Source of the DNA: Bradyrhizobium sp. AUGA SZCCT0158
Lineage (GTDB): Bacteria; Pseudomonadota; Alphaproteobacteria; Rhizobiales; Xanthobacteraceae
Assembly: GCF_018130065.1 (NCBI RefSeq)
Contig: NZ_JAFCME010000016.1
Location: 62,001-126,000, forward strand
DNA: 64,000 bases
Direction: 5' to 3'
Position 1 is the stretch's first letter. Every line of letters begins with the position of its first letter. The position numbers and the translations under genes were made by a program. The notes below the pieces were generated by a model that ran no database searches, had not been told where the DNA came from, and was given only the letters and a program-made list of their open reading frames with translations. This document shows positions 1 to 8,067 of this stretch, piece after piece.

Positions 1-761
1 CCGATCTGGCAATCCATCCGCGCGTCGAGATCGCGGCCATTGGCCTTCACCCGCGGCAGCGCCTGCGCCAGCAGCGCAAGCCCCTTCAGCGCCTGCGCGT
101 CGGCATAGGGATGCGCTTCGCGCGCGCAAATGCCCTCGACGCAGTGGTCGACGGCGCGAATCCCGGTCGACAGCCACAGCCATTCCGGCGTGTGCAGGCC
201 GATCGCGGGATCGAGGATCACGGCGCGCGGCATCACCAGCCGATGGCGCAGCGCTTCCTTGACCTTGGTCCGCTCGTTGGTAACGCCGGCGTTGGCGGTG
301 AATTCGCCGCCGGCGATCGTCGTCGGCACGCTGATCTGCCGCACCGCCGGCGGGTTCATCGGCGGCGGCGCTCCGGCAACGGCCCTTATTTTGTCGATGC
401 CTTCGACGGTCGTAATGTCATTGGCGAGGCAGAGCTGCACCGCCTTGGCGCCGTCGGTGATCGAGCCGCCGCCGATGGTGACGATGAGGTCGGCCTTGGC
501 GACACGAGCCTGTTCGGTGGCCGCTATCACGGCCGCCCGCGGCGTATGGGCGGGCATCGCGTCGAACGTCCCGACGCAGCGCGGCCCCAGCATGTCGCGA
601 ATGTTCCTGATCACGTCGGTCTCGCGGTTGAGCGTGCCGCTGACCATCAGGAACGCCCTGACCGCACCGAGCCGGGCCATCTGCTCGACGATCACCTCGG
701 ATGCCGGCCGTCCGAACACGACCTCATCCATGGCGCCGAATACCACACGCCCTCTATGCAC
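1..761 (-). CDS. Maleylacetate reductase / iron-containing alcohol dehydrogenase family protein (3' end outside window)
   Basis: The reverse strand reads an open frame from a GTG at 761-759 to the window edge, about 253 residues. The start is chosen because GGGGAGGAC lies 5 to 13 bases upstream and because translation begins with the family's usual opening (RVVFGAMDEV). The NAD-binding GGGS motif is present in VTIGGGSITDGAK, and the first metal-binding region appears as TIAGGEFTANAGVTNE and VDHCVEG. Family members reduce maleylacetate to 3-oxoadipate in chloroaromatic and resorcinol breakdown, or act on related alcohols. The exact substrate cannot be told from this part. No neighbouring aromatic-degradation gene is visible. 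An alternative ATG lies at 731, but it would remove the conserved first strand. Confidence 0.8.
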   Translation of the reverse strand, partial: MHRGRVVFGAMDEVVFGRPASEVIVEQMARLGAVRAFLMVSGTLNRETDVIRNIRDMLGPRCVGTFDAMPAHTPRAAVIAATEQARVAKADLIVTIGGGSITDGAKAVQLCLANDITTVEGIDKIRAVAGAPPPMNPPAVRQISVPTTIAGGEFTANAGVTNERTKVKEALRHRLVMPRAVILDPAIGLHTPEWLWLSTGIRAVDHCVEGICAREAHPYADAQALKGLALLAQALPRVKANGRDLDARMDCQI

Positions 762-870
762 GCTTGTCCTCCCCGGACATTTTGGTTTTGTTGGCAGGGA
801 GGTTAGCGGAGGAAATTCCGGACGTCATGCCCGAAGATGATGCGGGTGGGGAGGTGGTGCTGTCTCGCAT

Positions 871-948
871 CGTCGTCCCGGCCTTGAGCCGGGACCCATA
901 CGCCGCGGCGGTTGTTGTTGCCGCAGATCTCCAAAGCCCGGGACGACG
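871..948. repeat. Dispersed imperfect palindrome
   Basis: CGTCGTCCCG at 871-880 is the exact inverted complement of CGGGACGACG at 939-948. Between the arms lies GCCTTGAGCCGGGACCCATA, a phrase I recognise from many Bradyrhizobium intergenic regions. No open frame here looks protein coding. It is probably a dispersed extragenic palindrome. Confidence 0.55.
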
Positions 949-959
949 GCGGTACTGTT

Positions 960-1540
960 GTTGCACCATCATTCAAAACACGCTTTCGCATTCTCGCGAC
1001 GCATTGCGCCCGAGGTTTGCAGGTTACTTTCGCCCCCGAAATTCAGAGGGCGCAGGGAATGCCGGATGCGCGCTGCACCCGCGGTCTCGTGTGCGATTGT
1101 GCTAAGAATGCTGCACACGAGCATACAGGGCAGCGGAGAACATCCGACATTCCCTGCGCAGTGGCTTTACGGCTTATGACGCGCTCTCCCCGGTGAGACG
1201 GCCTCTATTGCCACTGTCGCCCCTCGGAAGCGTTGGCTCCCGAAAGACTTGACGCCGTTACGGGCGCCAGGACCACACGCTTTCGCCGTGCGCATCAGCC
1301 GCGACCGTCAATCGCAACTGTTGCGTCCACCGCAACCCGCCCCTCGTCGTGACGACGGCCGACGCCCCTCTGAGTGGGACGGGATGGCCAAGAATGAACC
1401 GGTGATTTGGGGTCGAAGGAAAGAGAAATATTTTTGATTTTCGGAATTTTTGGACTTGACATGATTTCCGAAAACCGGAACTGATTTGCCCGTCGGGTTG
1501 TTTTGTCGCATGCTGGCGGCGAGATTGCACTTGCGGGCGA
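960..1540. repeat. Degenerate Bradyrhizobium-type intergenic repeat, no gene
   Basis: This stretch holds short frames that run into stops on both strands. Their translations (for example GPHAFAVRISRDRQSQL, and HPTFPAQWLYGL) resemble spurious peptides that recur across Bradyrhizobium and Rhodopseudomonas genomes, so I read the region as a decayed dispersed repeat rather than genes. The identification rests on memory of the family, not on a search. Nothing else is seen between 762 and 1559. Confidence 0.4.
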
Positions 1541-1559
1541 GGCGACGCAGCATACTCCG

Positions 1560-3119
1560 TCACCGCACGTCGAAGTCGCCTTCCAGCGTGATTTTCTCGA
1601 AATCGGTTACCAGCGCGTCGATCCGCATGTGCCAGCGGCCGGCGAGCGGCAACGGCACGCCGCGCACGTGCCAGGACCCATCCGGCCCGCGCGTCGCCTC
1701 ACGCCCGAATGGTTCGATACCGCGCTCCGGCAGGCTCAGCGTCAGCGTCGCCTCCTTGGCCGATAGCGCGGCGAAGTCGCCGGTCAGCAATTGCAGGACA
1801 AAATCATCCGAACCCACTTTGCCCGGCGAAATCGACACCTGAGCCATCGCCGTCTCGGTGTGGATATGGATCGCCAGCGGCGCCTGCGCGGCGGCCGCCA
1901 GCACACGCGGCGGCGGCGTGAAACGCCAGCCAGCGACGACGGCGAGAATACCCACCACCACGACGCATTCGATCAGGATCGAGCCGATCAATGACCGCCC
2001 TTTCTGCGGATCGGCCGCCACGGCTGGTGTCAGGCGGTACCGGTTCAGCGCGGCTAGCCCAAGCAGGACCGTGACCAGTATCAATTTGACCAGCAGGATA
2101 ATGCCGTAGCGGGTGTCGATCAGCGCACGAAAACTCTCAAGCTGGACGATTGCCAGACCCAGTCCGCTCAACACCAGAAAACCGACGACCGGCACGGCCA
2201 GGCGCGAGAACCGTTGCAGCACCGGCACCATCGCGGCCGTTGATTGGCGCGCCAGCACCGCAAGGGGCGCGAGTGCGCCGACCCAAAAGGCGATGGCAAC
2301 GCCATGGATGAACATCGCCGGCGCCGTCAGCGATTTCGGAGACGCCGTTGCGGCGTGCCCGCTCGTTGCCAGCGACAGCCCGGCGCCTGCCAGCGCAAGA
2401 ACAGTCAATACCCGGGCGGTCATCCCGGTCGGGCTGCGCCACGCAAACCAGGCGATGACCATCGACGCGATCGCAATCAGCAGCGACGGCCCGAGGCTGG
2501 TTCCGAGCGCGCTGGTCCATGGCGCTGCTGTCGCCAGCCCGCCGAGCGGACGATCGAGCAAGTCGAGACCCTGCAGGCCAAGCGAGGCGACGGCGCTCGC
2601 GACACCGACGGCAAGCGCGCCCGTGATCACCCGCGCACCGCCCTGCCCGATCCATACGGCAAAGAACGCGCCGCCGACGCCTGCGAACAAGCCGACATAA
2701 ACCCCGATGCGGGCCAGCCAGATCAGGATCGTAACCGGGCCGCCATTCGACCTGGCAGCGCTGGCCGTCACGACGCCGATCGAAAACACCAGCGATCCCG
2801 CGACGGGATGCCCGTCCTGGGAAACCACGCGATAGCTGACGACCTGCGTCCCGCGCGGCAGATCATCAGGCAACACGATCACGACGGATTGGTCGACCGC
2901 GCGAACCGTGACGGCGCGCGTCTTGCCCCCAGCATCGATCAGGTTGACGACAGCGGGTGTGACGCTTTCGTTGAACTGCAATTGCACGGTCTTTGGCGCC
3001 TCGGCCACGACGCTGCCATCGGCAGGTTCGGCAGCCACCAGCGACGCATGCGCAAACGCTTCCGTTGCAAGACAGAGCGCCACCAGCAGTGCCGCGACGG
3101 CTGCGATGGCGCGTAACAT
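1560..3119 (-). CDS. pcuE: CopC-CopD fusion copper transport protein
   Basis: The protein has 519 residues. An N-terminal signal peptide ends at AFAHASL, which would leave a histidine at the mature N-terminus as in CopC. A CopC beta-sandwich follows (to about residue 120) with the conserved SQDGHPVAGS segment that supplies another copper ligand. From about residue 130 there are eight or so hydrophobic segments of the CopD family, then a soluble C-terminal domain ending in EGDFDVR. CopC binds Cu(II) in the periplasm and CopD is thought to move copper across the inner membrane. It is the last gene of the five-gene copper cluster and starts 5 bases after the YcnI-like gene. The symbol follows the Bradyrhizobium pcuABCDE operon, by order and domain match. 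Confidence 0.85.
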   Translation of the reverse strand: MLRAIAAVAALLVALCLATEAFAHASLVAAEPADGSVVAEAPKTVQLQFNESVTPAVVNLIDAGGKTRAVTVRAVDQSVVIVLPDDLPRGTQVVSYRVVSQDGHPVAGSLVFSIGVVTASAARSNGGPVTILIWLARIGVYVGLFAGVGGAFFAVWIGQGGARVITGALAVGVASAVASLGLQGLDLLDRPLGGLATAAPWTSALGTSLGPSLLIAIASMVIAWFAWRSPTGMTARVLTVLALAGAGLSLATSGHAATASPKSLTAPAMFIHGVAIAFWVGALAPLAVLARQSTAAMVPVLQRFSRLAVPVVGFLVLSGLGLAIVQLESFRALIDTRYGIILLVKLILVTVLLGLAALNRYRLTPAVAADPQKGRSLIGSILIECVVVVGILAVVAGWRFTPPPRVLAAAAQAPLAIHIHTETAMAQVSISPGKVGSDDFVLQLLTGDFAALSAKEATLTLSLPERGIEPFGREATRGPDGSWHVRGVPLPLAGRWHMRIDALVTDFEKITLEGDFDVR

Positions 3120-3124
3120 CGAAT

Positions 3125-3649
3125 TTACGGCCTCGAAATCAGCTTGAGGCCCGGTGCCGGTGACGAGCCGTCATGACTATGCGACCCGGCCCCGGCCTTC
3201 GGAATATCGATCCAGCGGCTAACCCCCTTCTCGCATTCCTGCACCACCGGAAAATACAGCGTCGTGTTCGGCTTCAGGCCGCCGGTGAGGAAGGTTGCCA
3301 TGACGAATTCGTCGTAATTGTCGTCGGCAAGTTTGCCCCCGCTCCAGGACACTTCCTTGACGCCTTCGGAGAATTTGCTGCCGTGATATTCGTATTCGGC
3401 GGCGTATTTTCCCTTTGTCGTCTCGAGAGTCCAGCCAGTCTTCGGCATCGGCTTGACGCTGATCACGCCTTCGGGGATTTGCACCCGGATTTTGACGGTG
3501 GCCGATCCCGCGCAACCATGTGGCACGGCGAATACCGCCTTGTAATAACTGCCGACGGCCGCCTCGCGCTTCTCCAACGTCACGTGCGCGTTGGCGGAAG
3601 ACGCGGCGCAGAGGGCTGCGACGGCGACTAGTAGACCTGGCTTCGACAT
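3125..3649 (-). CDS. pcuD: YcnI-like DUF1775 periplasmic copper-binding protein
   Basis: I place the start at the ATG at 3649 (MSKPGLLVAV), preceded by TTTGAGGCC, rather than at an upstream TTG. The 174-residue product has a signal peptide cleaved near ANA|HVTLE, leaving an N-terminal histidine. That histidine and a tryptophan (SWSGGK is a candidate region) are the copper ligands described for the YcnI/DUF1775 family. A short His-containing tail (GSHSHDG) follows. It lies between the PCu(A)C chaperone and the CopC-CopD gene on the same strand and is probably a periplasmic copper carrier in the same pathway. Confidence 0.85.
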   Translation of the reverse strand: MSKPGLLVAVAALCAASSANAHVTLEKREAAVGSYYKAVFAVPHGCAGSATVKIRVQIPEGVISVKPMPKTGWTLETTKGKYAAEYEYHGSKFSEGVKEVSWSGGKLADDNYDEFVMATFLTGGLKPNTTLYFPVVQECEKGVSRWIDIPKAGAGSHSHDGSSPAPGLKLISRP

Positions 3650-3744
3650 TTTTGGCCTCAAATATTCATGCTAAATTGAATCGGACGCCCGCCGCATCAG
3701 GCGCGAGCAGCCTGGCTCTGAACGGCGAACGCTTTCCATCGCCA

Positions 3745-4248
3745 TTACTTCTTCATGCCGGAATGACCCGAATGATCATGCGCTGGCGCCTGGGCGCCGA
3801 CGCCCTGCACGTCGAGCGATAGCGTCACCTTGCCCGCCTTTTCGAACTCGAGCGTTACCGGCACCTTGTCGCCCTGCTTGAGCGGGCCCTTGAGATCCAT
3901 CAGCATCAGATGATAGCCGCCCGGCGCGAGTTTTACGGTCTTGCCGGGTTCGATGGCGAGCCCCTTGTCGAGCGAGCGCATCGTCATCACGCCGTTGTTC
4001 ATCGCCATCTCGTGGACCTCGATCTTGCCGGAGATATCGGCCGCGCCCTTGATCAGCCGATCAGGCGCCTGCCCCTTGTTCTCGATGGTGAGGTATCCAC
4101 CCGCGATCTTGGCACCGCCCGGTGTGGCGCGGCTCCAGGCTTGCGTGATCACGAGATCGCCAACCTTGGCCTCTTGGGCGTGCAAGGGAGCGGTGAAAAG
4201 CGCGGCCACGAAAGCGACGCAGGCAACGGTACGAGAGAAAGAATTCAT
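3745..4248 (-). CDS. pcuC: PCu(A)C periplasmic copper chaperone
   Basis: The start at 4248 has the ribosome binding site AAGGAAAA. The 167-residue protein opens with a signal peptide ending at LHAQ. It carries the full Cu(I) motif of the family, H-x10-M-x22-H-x-M, read as VHEMAMNNGVMTM followed by GGYHLMLM, and a His-rich tail HDHSGHSGMKK. Family members deliver Cu(I) to the CuA or CuB centre of haem-copper oxidases. In Bradyrhizobium the homologous PcuC is needed for cytochrome oxidase assembly under copper limitation. It sits 94 bases downstream of the TonB receptor gene in the copper operon. Confidence 0.9.
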   Translation of the reverse strand: MNSFSRTVACVAFVAALFTAPLHAQEAKVGDLVITQAWSRATPGGAKIAGGYLTIENKGQAPDRLIKGAADISGKIEVHEMAMNNGVMTMRSLDKGLAIEPGKTVKLAPGGYHLMLMDLKGPLKQGDKVPVTLEFEKAGKVTLSLDVQGVGAQAPAHDHSGHSGMKK

Positions 4249-4342
4249 CGGATTTTCCTTGGTTTTCTTTTGCGGCTCGCGCCCGCAAACGGCGTCTCGA
4301 ATTCCCCCGGCGCAAGGTGCGCGCGCCGGGAGTCGCAATCAA

Positions 4343-6538
4343 TCACCACCGCGCTTTTACGCCCGCGTACACGGCACGGCCAGTGCCGGGCTCGAATAAC
4401 GGCAGGTTCGGATTGGCCCGGTCGGTGATGCTGGCCGAACTGATGTAGGCCTTGTTGGCGATGTTCCGCGCCTCGATATACATCGAATAGGTGCCGCCAT
4501 TGTCGACGCCCGCCTTCAACCCGACGATCGCATAGGCCGACGTCTTTAGCGTATTGGCGCTGTCCACGTAGTAGGATTCCGGTACCCACTCGACGTTGGG
4601 GCCGACATAGATTCCCGTCGGATGCTTGTAGAGCAGTTCGGCCCGCAGGTAATGACGCGGCGCGCCGGGCAACTGGTTGTTTCCGAAGACGGGATCGTTG
4701 TCGAAGCGGAAATCGTTGAAAGTGTAGGCAAGGTTCACCCAGACCTTGTCTGGCGCGCTACCCGGGACGAACAGCCCCTTGACGACAGCTGCGCCCAAGC
4801 CGGCTTCAATTCCCTGATGGTAGGTCCGATTGGCGTTGGTCACGTTACAATTGCCAAACGCGCTGTAGAGGCACAGCAGTTCGTCCTTGATGTCGGCGCG
4901 ATAGCCGGTCAGTTCCCAGGTCAAATCTGGGCGCCGCCCGCGGGTGCCGATTTCATAGGTGGTCGCGCGTTGCGGCCGGATGCTGGTGAATGGGATGACC
5001 GCGACGCCCGGTACATTCGCGCTTTCGCCGAAGCTCGGCACTTCGGCGCTGCGCGAGATGTTGGCGTAGGCCTGCCAGGTCGGATCGATGTCCCACAGCA
5101 GGCCGGCTTTGGGGCTCCACAGATTGAATTCCGTCCGGCCCGACTGATCTCCATCGTTTAAGAAACGGTCGCGACGATCGCGCGTGGCGTACAGGAACTG
5201 CGTACCGGCGACGGCCGCGACGTTCGGCAGGAAGTAAAACGAGTCCTGGATATAGACCGAGGTGTTCTGGGATTTGTCGACCGACGAGGACAGCAGCGCT
5301 CCCTTCTGTCCGGCGATATTGGCAAATTGCTGGTTGTCGATGCTGCCGTTGATGACATTGACGCCGGCCACGAGAACGTTGCGGTAGCCGCCGATGTTGC
5401 GATCGTCGGTGACGCGGGCAAAGCCGCCGTAATCCTTGTAGCGATAGTCCAGCCATTGGAAGATCGGATGCATCAAATGGCGGTCGACGCCGAACACGCC
5501 GAAATCAACGATCGTGTCCTCGAACCGGATGGTGGTCTTGTTCGCCAGCCGCACCGTATCGATGTTGCGCTGCTGGTCCATCAGGATGTTGTTGGGTGCC
5601 GCCGTCTCGGGTGACGTGAGTGCCGATGCCTTGGTAACGGTGCCGGGGATGCGCTGCCGGACCTGATTGGCGTTCACATAGAACCGTGTCTCGAAATCGG
5701 GTGAGAACTGGTAGCCCACATTGCCGCTGACGCGCGTGGCACTGCCGTTGCTGTGATCGCGAAAGCCGTCCGCCGCCTGGGTCGATGCAGTCACGAAACC
5801 GTCCCAGGGCCCGTTGGCGCCGCCCGCGTTGGCCTGCAGCCGGCGAAACCCGAAAGCACCGCCATCGACACTGACGCCGTTCACGAACGGGTCGCGCCCG
5901 GTGGGCGTGACGAAATTGATGGCCCCGCCCAGCGAGTTCGCGCCAAACCGCAACGCGTTGCCGCCTTTGAAGACTTCGACATATTTGTAGGCGGTCGGAT
6001 CGATTTCCTGAAAATCGCCATAGCCGTCAGCGGTGTTGATCGGGATCCCGTCCATGTAGAGCTGGACGCCGCGCAGATGGAAGTTGCGCGACAGGCCGGA
6101 ACCGCGAATCGAGAGCCTGGTATCGTCACCCCATTTGGGCTGCGCGAAGACGCCGGGGACGTAATCGAGAACATCCTTGATCGTATTGGCGACGGTCGAA
6201 TTCCGGTAGGCCTCGGCCGGAACGAGCGCCACGCCGCCCGGGGTCTGCTGAATATCGCGGATCGCCTGTTGCACCGTAAGGACCGTCAGCGCCGGTCCCC
6301 TCGCCGGTTCGCTTGCAACCGGCGGCGCAACCGGGGACGGATGTCGGACGCGAGACGCACGCGCCGTGCGCGCCGCACTGCGCTGCGGAGCACGGGCTGA
6401 AACTGTCCGCTGCGGCGTTGGGGCATCCACGGTGACGGGCGGAAGCGAACTTTGCGTATTGGTTTGAGCACCCGCCGGAACGGATGCAAAGACGGCGGCG
6501 CAAGCAAGCGCGCGCGCGGGCAAATGATAGCGAAACAT
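4343..6538 (-). CDS. pcuB: TonB-dependent outer-membrane receptor, probably for copper
   Basis: This 731-residue protein has a signal peptide ending at AGAQ, a proline- and arginine-rich stretch (about residues 30-85), a plug domain (YVPGVFAQPKWGDDTRLSIRG, then LGGAINFVTPTG) and a long beta-barrel ending in KARW, the aromatic C-terminus expected for outer-membrane insertion. Such receptors import metal or chelate complexes using TonB energy. The substrate is inferred as copper only from its position between the DUF2946 leader gene and the copper chaperone, and from the matching order in the Bradyrhizobium pcu operon. The 93 bases between the leader stop and this start are where regulated termination would act. 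Confidence 0.85.
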   Translation of the reverse strand: MFRYHLPARALACAAVFASVPAGAQTNTQSSLPPVTVDAPTPQRTVSARAPQRSAARTARASRVRHPSPVAPPVASEPARGPALTVLTVQQAIRDIQQTPGGVALVPAEAYRNSTVANTIKDVLDYVPGVFAQPKWGDDTRLSIRGSGLSRNFHLRGVQLYMDGIPINTADGYGDFQEIDPTAYKYVEVFKGGNALRFGANSLGGAINFVTPTGRDPFVNGVSVDGGAFGFRRLQANAGGANGPWDGFVTASTQAADGFRDHSNGSATRVSGNVGYQFSPDFETRFYVNANQVRQRIPGTVTKASALTSPETAAPNNILMDQQRNIDTVRLANKTTIRFEDTIVDFGVFGVDRHLMHPIFQWLDYRYKDYGGFARVTDDRNIGGYRNVLVAGVNVINGSIDNQQFANIAGQKGALLSSSVDKSQNTSVYIQDSFYFLPNVAAVAGTQFLYATRDRRDRFLNDGDQSGRTEFNLWSPKAGLLWDIDPTWQAYANISRSAEVPSFGESANVPGVAVIPFTSIRPQRATTYEIGTRGRRPDLTWELTGYRADIKDELLCLYSAFGNCNVTNANRTYHQGIEAGLGAAVVKGLFVPGSAPDKVWVNLAYTFNDFRFDNDPVFGNNQLPGAPRHYLRAELLYKHPTGIYVGPNVEWVPESYYVDSANTLKTSAYAIVGLKAGVDNGGTYSMYIEARNIANKAYISSASITDRANPNLPLFEPGTGRAVYAGVKARW

Positions 6539-6631
6539 GTGGTATTCCTGACGCCGGCTCTAGCGGCCGGTTAATGAACTGCAGCGATCAGCGCAGCCGA
6601 AGCCGCACCGATCGTTCGGATGTTCGAAAGG

Positions 6632-7006
6632 TCAGGAAATAGAAGGTGGCGCGCGCGCTTGCGCGTGCGAGCCGGCGCGGGAACCGAAGCGGTCCGTTGT
6701 GAATTCGACCCAGACCACGCGCGCGTGCTGGCGTTCGATGACGATGGCGTTGGTGGTTTGCGGCGCGTCGACCGGCGCACCGGTGTGAAGCACGCTGCAG
6801 ACCGAACAGCAGCCATCGTGCGCGCGATGCCCGGTCTGGTCGCTCTGTCCGGTGGGGACGTCTGCATTGCCATGACAGATCACGGCCGCGGCAAGCGGGT
6901 CGGAGGCCGCGATGCTGGCCGCCCAGCACGCGCCGATCGGTGCGAAAATCTGCACCATCAGGGCGATCAGGACTATGGGTAGGAAATTTTTCAGCCGCGC
7001 GCGCAT
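6632..7006 (-). CDS. pcuA: DUF2946 copper-sensing leader protein (CruR-like) heading the pcu operon
   Basis: The 124-residue product starts with a hydrophobic signal-like segment (residues 7-30). Metal-ligand candidates are C44 and H45, H60, H63, and a C66-C67-S-V-C70 cluster with H74, so the CxxC motif of DUF2946 is present. Near the C-terminus it reads R118-A-P-P121, followed by only three residues and the stop. In Bordetella pertussis a DUF2946 protein named CruR senses copper through CxxC while being made, and stalls on a C-terminal RAPP to control a downstream TonB receptor. Both motifs and the same downstream gene are seen here, so a regulatory leader role is strongly suggested. The upstream ribosome binding site is weak. 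Confidence 0.85.
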   Translation of the reverse strand: MRARLKNFLPIVLIALMVQIFAPIGACWAASIAASDPLAAAVICHGNADVPTGQSDQTGHRAHDGCCSVCSVLHTGAPVDAPQTTNAIVIERQHARVVWVEFTTDRFGSRAGSHAQARAPPSIS

Positions 7007-7420
7007 CGCAAACCCATCCGGAACGAGAACTAATCACCGGGAGCGTTCGAAGTCGAGATCGGGTTTTGCGGTTTATCCGCTTGTGTTGCGCAAATACCGG
7101 CGTTTCCGATGCGTTCCAGCCGATTGAGGCGGCGATTCCGGCCCTCCGCGCCCGTGACCCGCCGCGGGTACTGCCCCTCCGCCACAAGGAATAGTGGTGA
7201 AATTCCAATCATTTCGCAGATTGATAGAATTTTGAACAATCGTTGCTGAAAATGGTGACAAGGGGAAAAAGATAGTCTACACGTGCTGGCTCAGGCTGGC
7301 CGAAAGGTTGAAGTCTGGTGGTCCAAGTCTCGGGAGGAGCCCTGACGCGCACAAGCAGCGTCGCCTCGTCAATCAAGATCAAACCCAAATTTTCGAGGTA
7401 AAAGGGTCGACACAATTTTT
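7007..7420. other. Intergenic region upstream of the copper operon
   Basis: This stretch separates the divergent copper operon (minus) from the globin gene (plus). It must hold the pcu promoter, but I see no clear -35/-10 pair or known riboswitch. The plus-strand part ends in the strong terminator at 7421-7451 without any credible open frame before it, which leaves room for a small RNA. Confidence 0.4.
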
Positions 7421-7451
7421 GAGCAGGGCTCCGTGCCCTGCTCTTTTTTTT
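7421..7451 (+). terminator. Rho-independent terminator
   Basis: GAGCAGGGC (7421-7429) pairs perfectly with GCCCTGCTC (7435-7443) around a TCCGT loop and is followed by eight T residues. It acts on plus-strand transcription, yet no plus-strand gene precedes it. Confidence 0.9.
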
Positions 7452-7506
7452 CGATGATCGCCCTCTTTAAAGTCGTTCGAAGAATCTCCGAACCGCGTAC
7501 GCCCTC

Positions 7507-7911
7507 ATGATCGCGCCCAATCCGATTCTGCGAAGCTTTGAGATCGCAGCCAGCCGCTGCGCGGACCTGACGCCATTGGTGTATGCGCGCCTGCACAGCG
7601 AACATCCCGAAACACACACGATGTTCCGGACCGAGGGCAGCGAACTCGTCAAGGGCTCGATGCTGGCGCTGACGATCGATGCGATCCTGGATTTCGCAGG
7701 TCCCCGCACCGGCCATTTCCGCATGATCGAGTGCGAGATTTCCTCGCACGACGCCTACGGCACGCCGCGCGACCTGTTCATCGCATTCTTCGGTGTGATC
7801 GCCGAGACCCTGCGCGAAATCCTCGATCAGGACTGGTCGCCTGAGATCGATGCTGCATGGCGGAAATTGCTCGACGAGATCGAGCAGTTGGTCTTGCAGC
7901 GCACAAGCTAG
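7507..7911 (+). CDS. Globin-like protein
   Basis: The 134-residue protein fits the single-domain globin pattern. It opens with helices like LRSFEIAASRCADLTPLVYARL, has an MF pair at the end of the second helix, a likely proximal histidine at H81 (SSHDAYG), and a last helix DWSPEIDAAWRKLLDEI. Close families in rhizobia are annotated as haemoglobin-like. Haem binding is inferred from H81 and the fold and cannot be confirmed by eye. It has its own terminator-bounded unit and no clear partner gene. Confidence 0.6.
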   Translation: MIAPNPILRSFEIAASRCADLTPLVYARLHSEHPETHTMFRTEGSELVKGSMLALTIDAILDFAGPRTGHFRMIECEISSHDAYGTPRDLFIAFFGVIAETLREILDQDWSPEIDAAWRKLLDEIEQLVLQRTS

Positions 7912-8067
7912 GACCGCTTCCGTTCAACTTGCTTGATCGATTCCGCACCCTCAGCAATGACGTGATCAGCGAACGGGTGGCGCGTGCGCGGCGAGTGTGA
8001 GACACTGTGGGCATCCGCGGTGCGTGTAACGCCCTCGGTCATAAAAATGAAAGCGAGGGAGCAAGCA

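Noticed and set aside
7007..7240. Riboswitch upstream of the TonB receptor operon
   Set aside because: I looked for cobalamin-type conserved boxes and found none. The GC-rich stretches do not form a pattern I know.
7030..7261. Short minus-strand frames upstream of pcuA as further leader peptides
   Set aside because: No ribosome binding sites, and the two overlapping frames have no motif. The CruR-like protein already accounts for the regulation.
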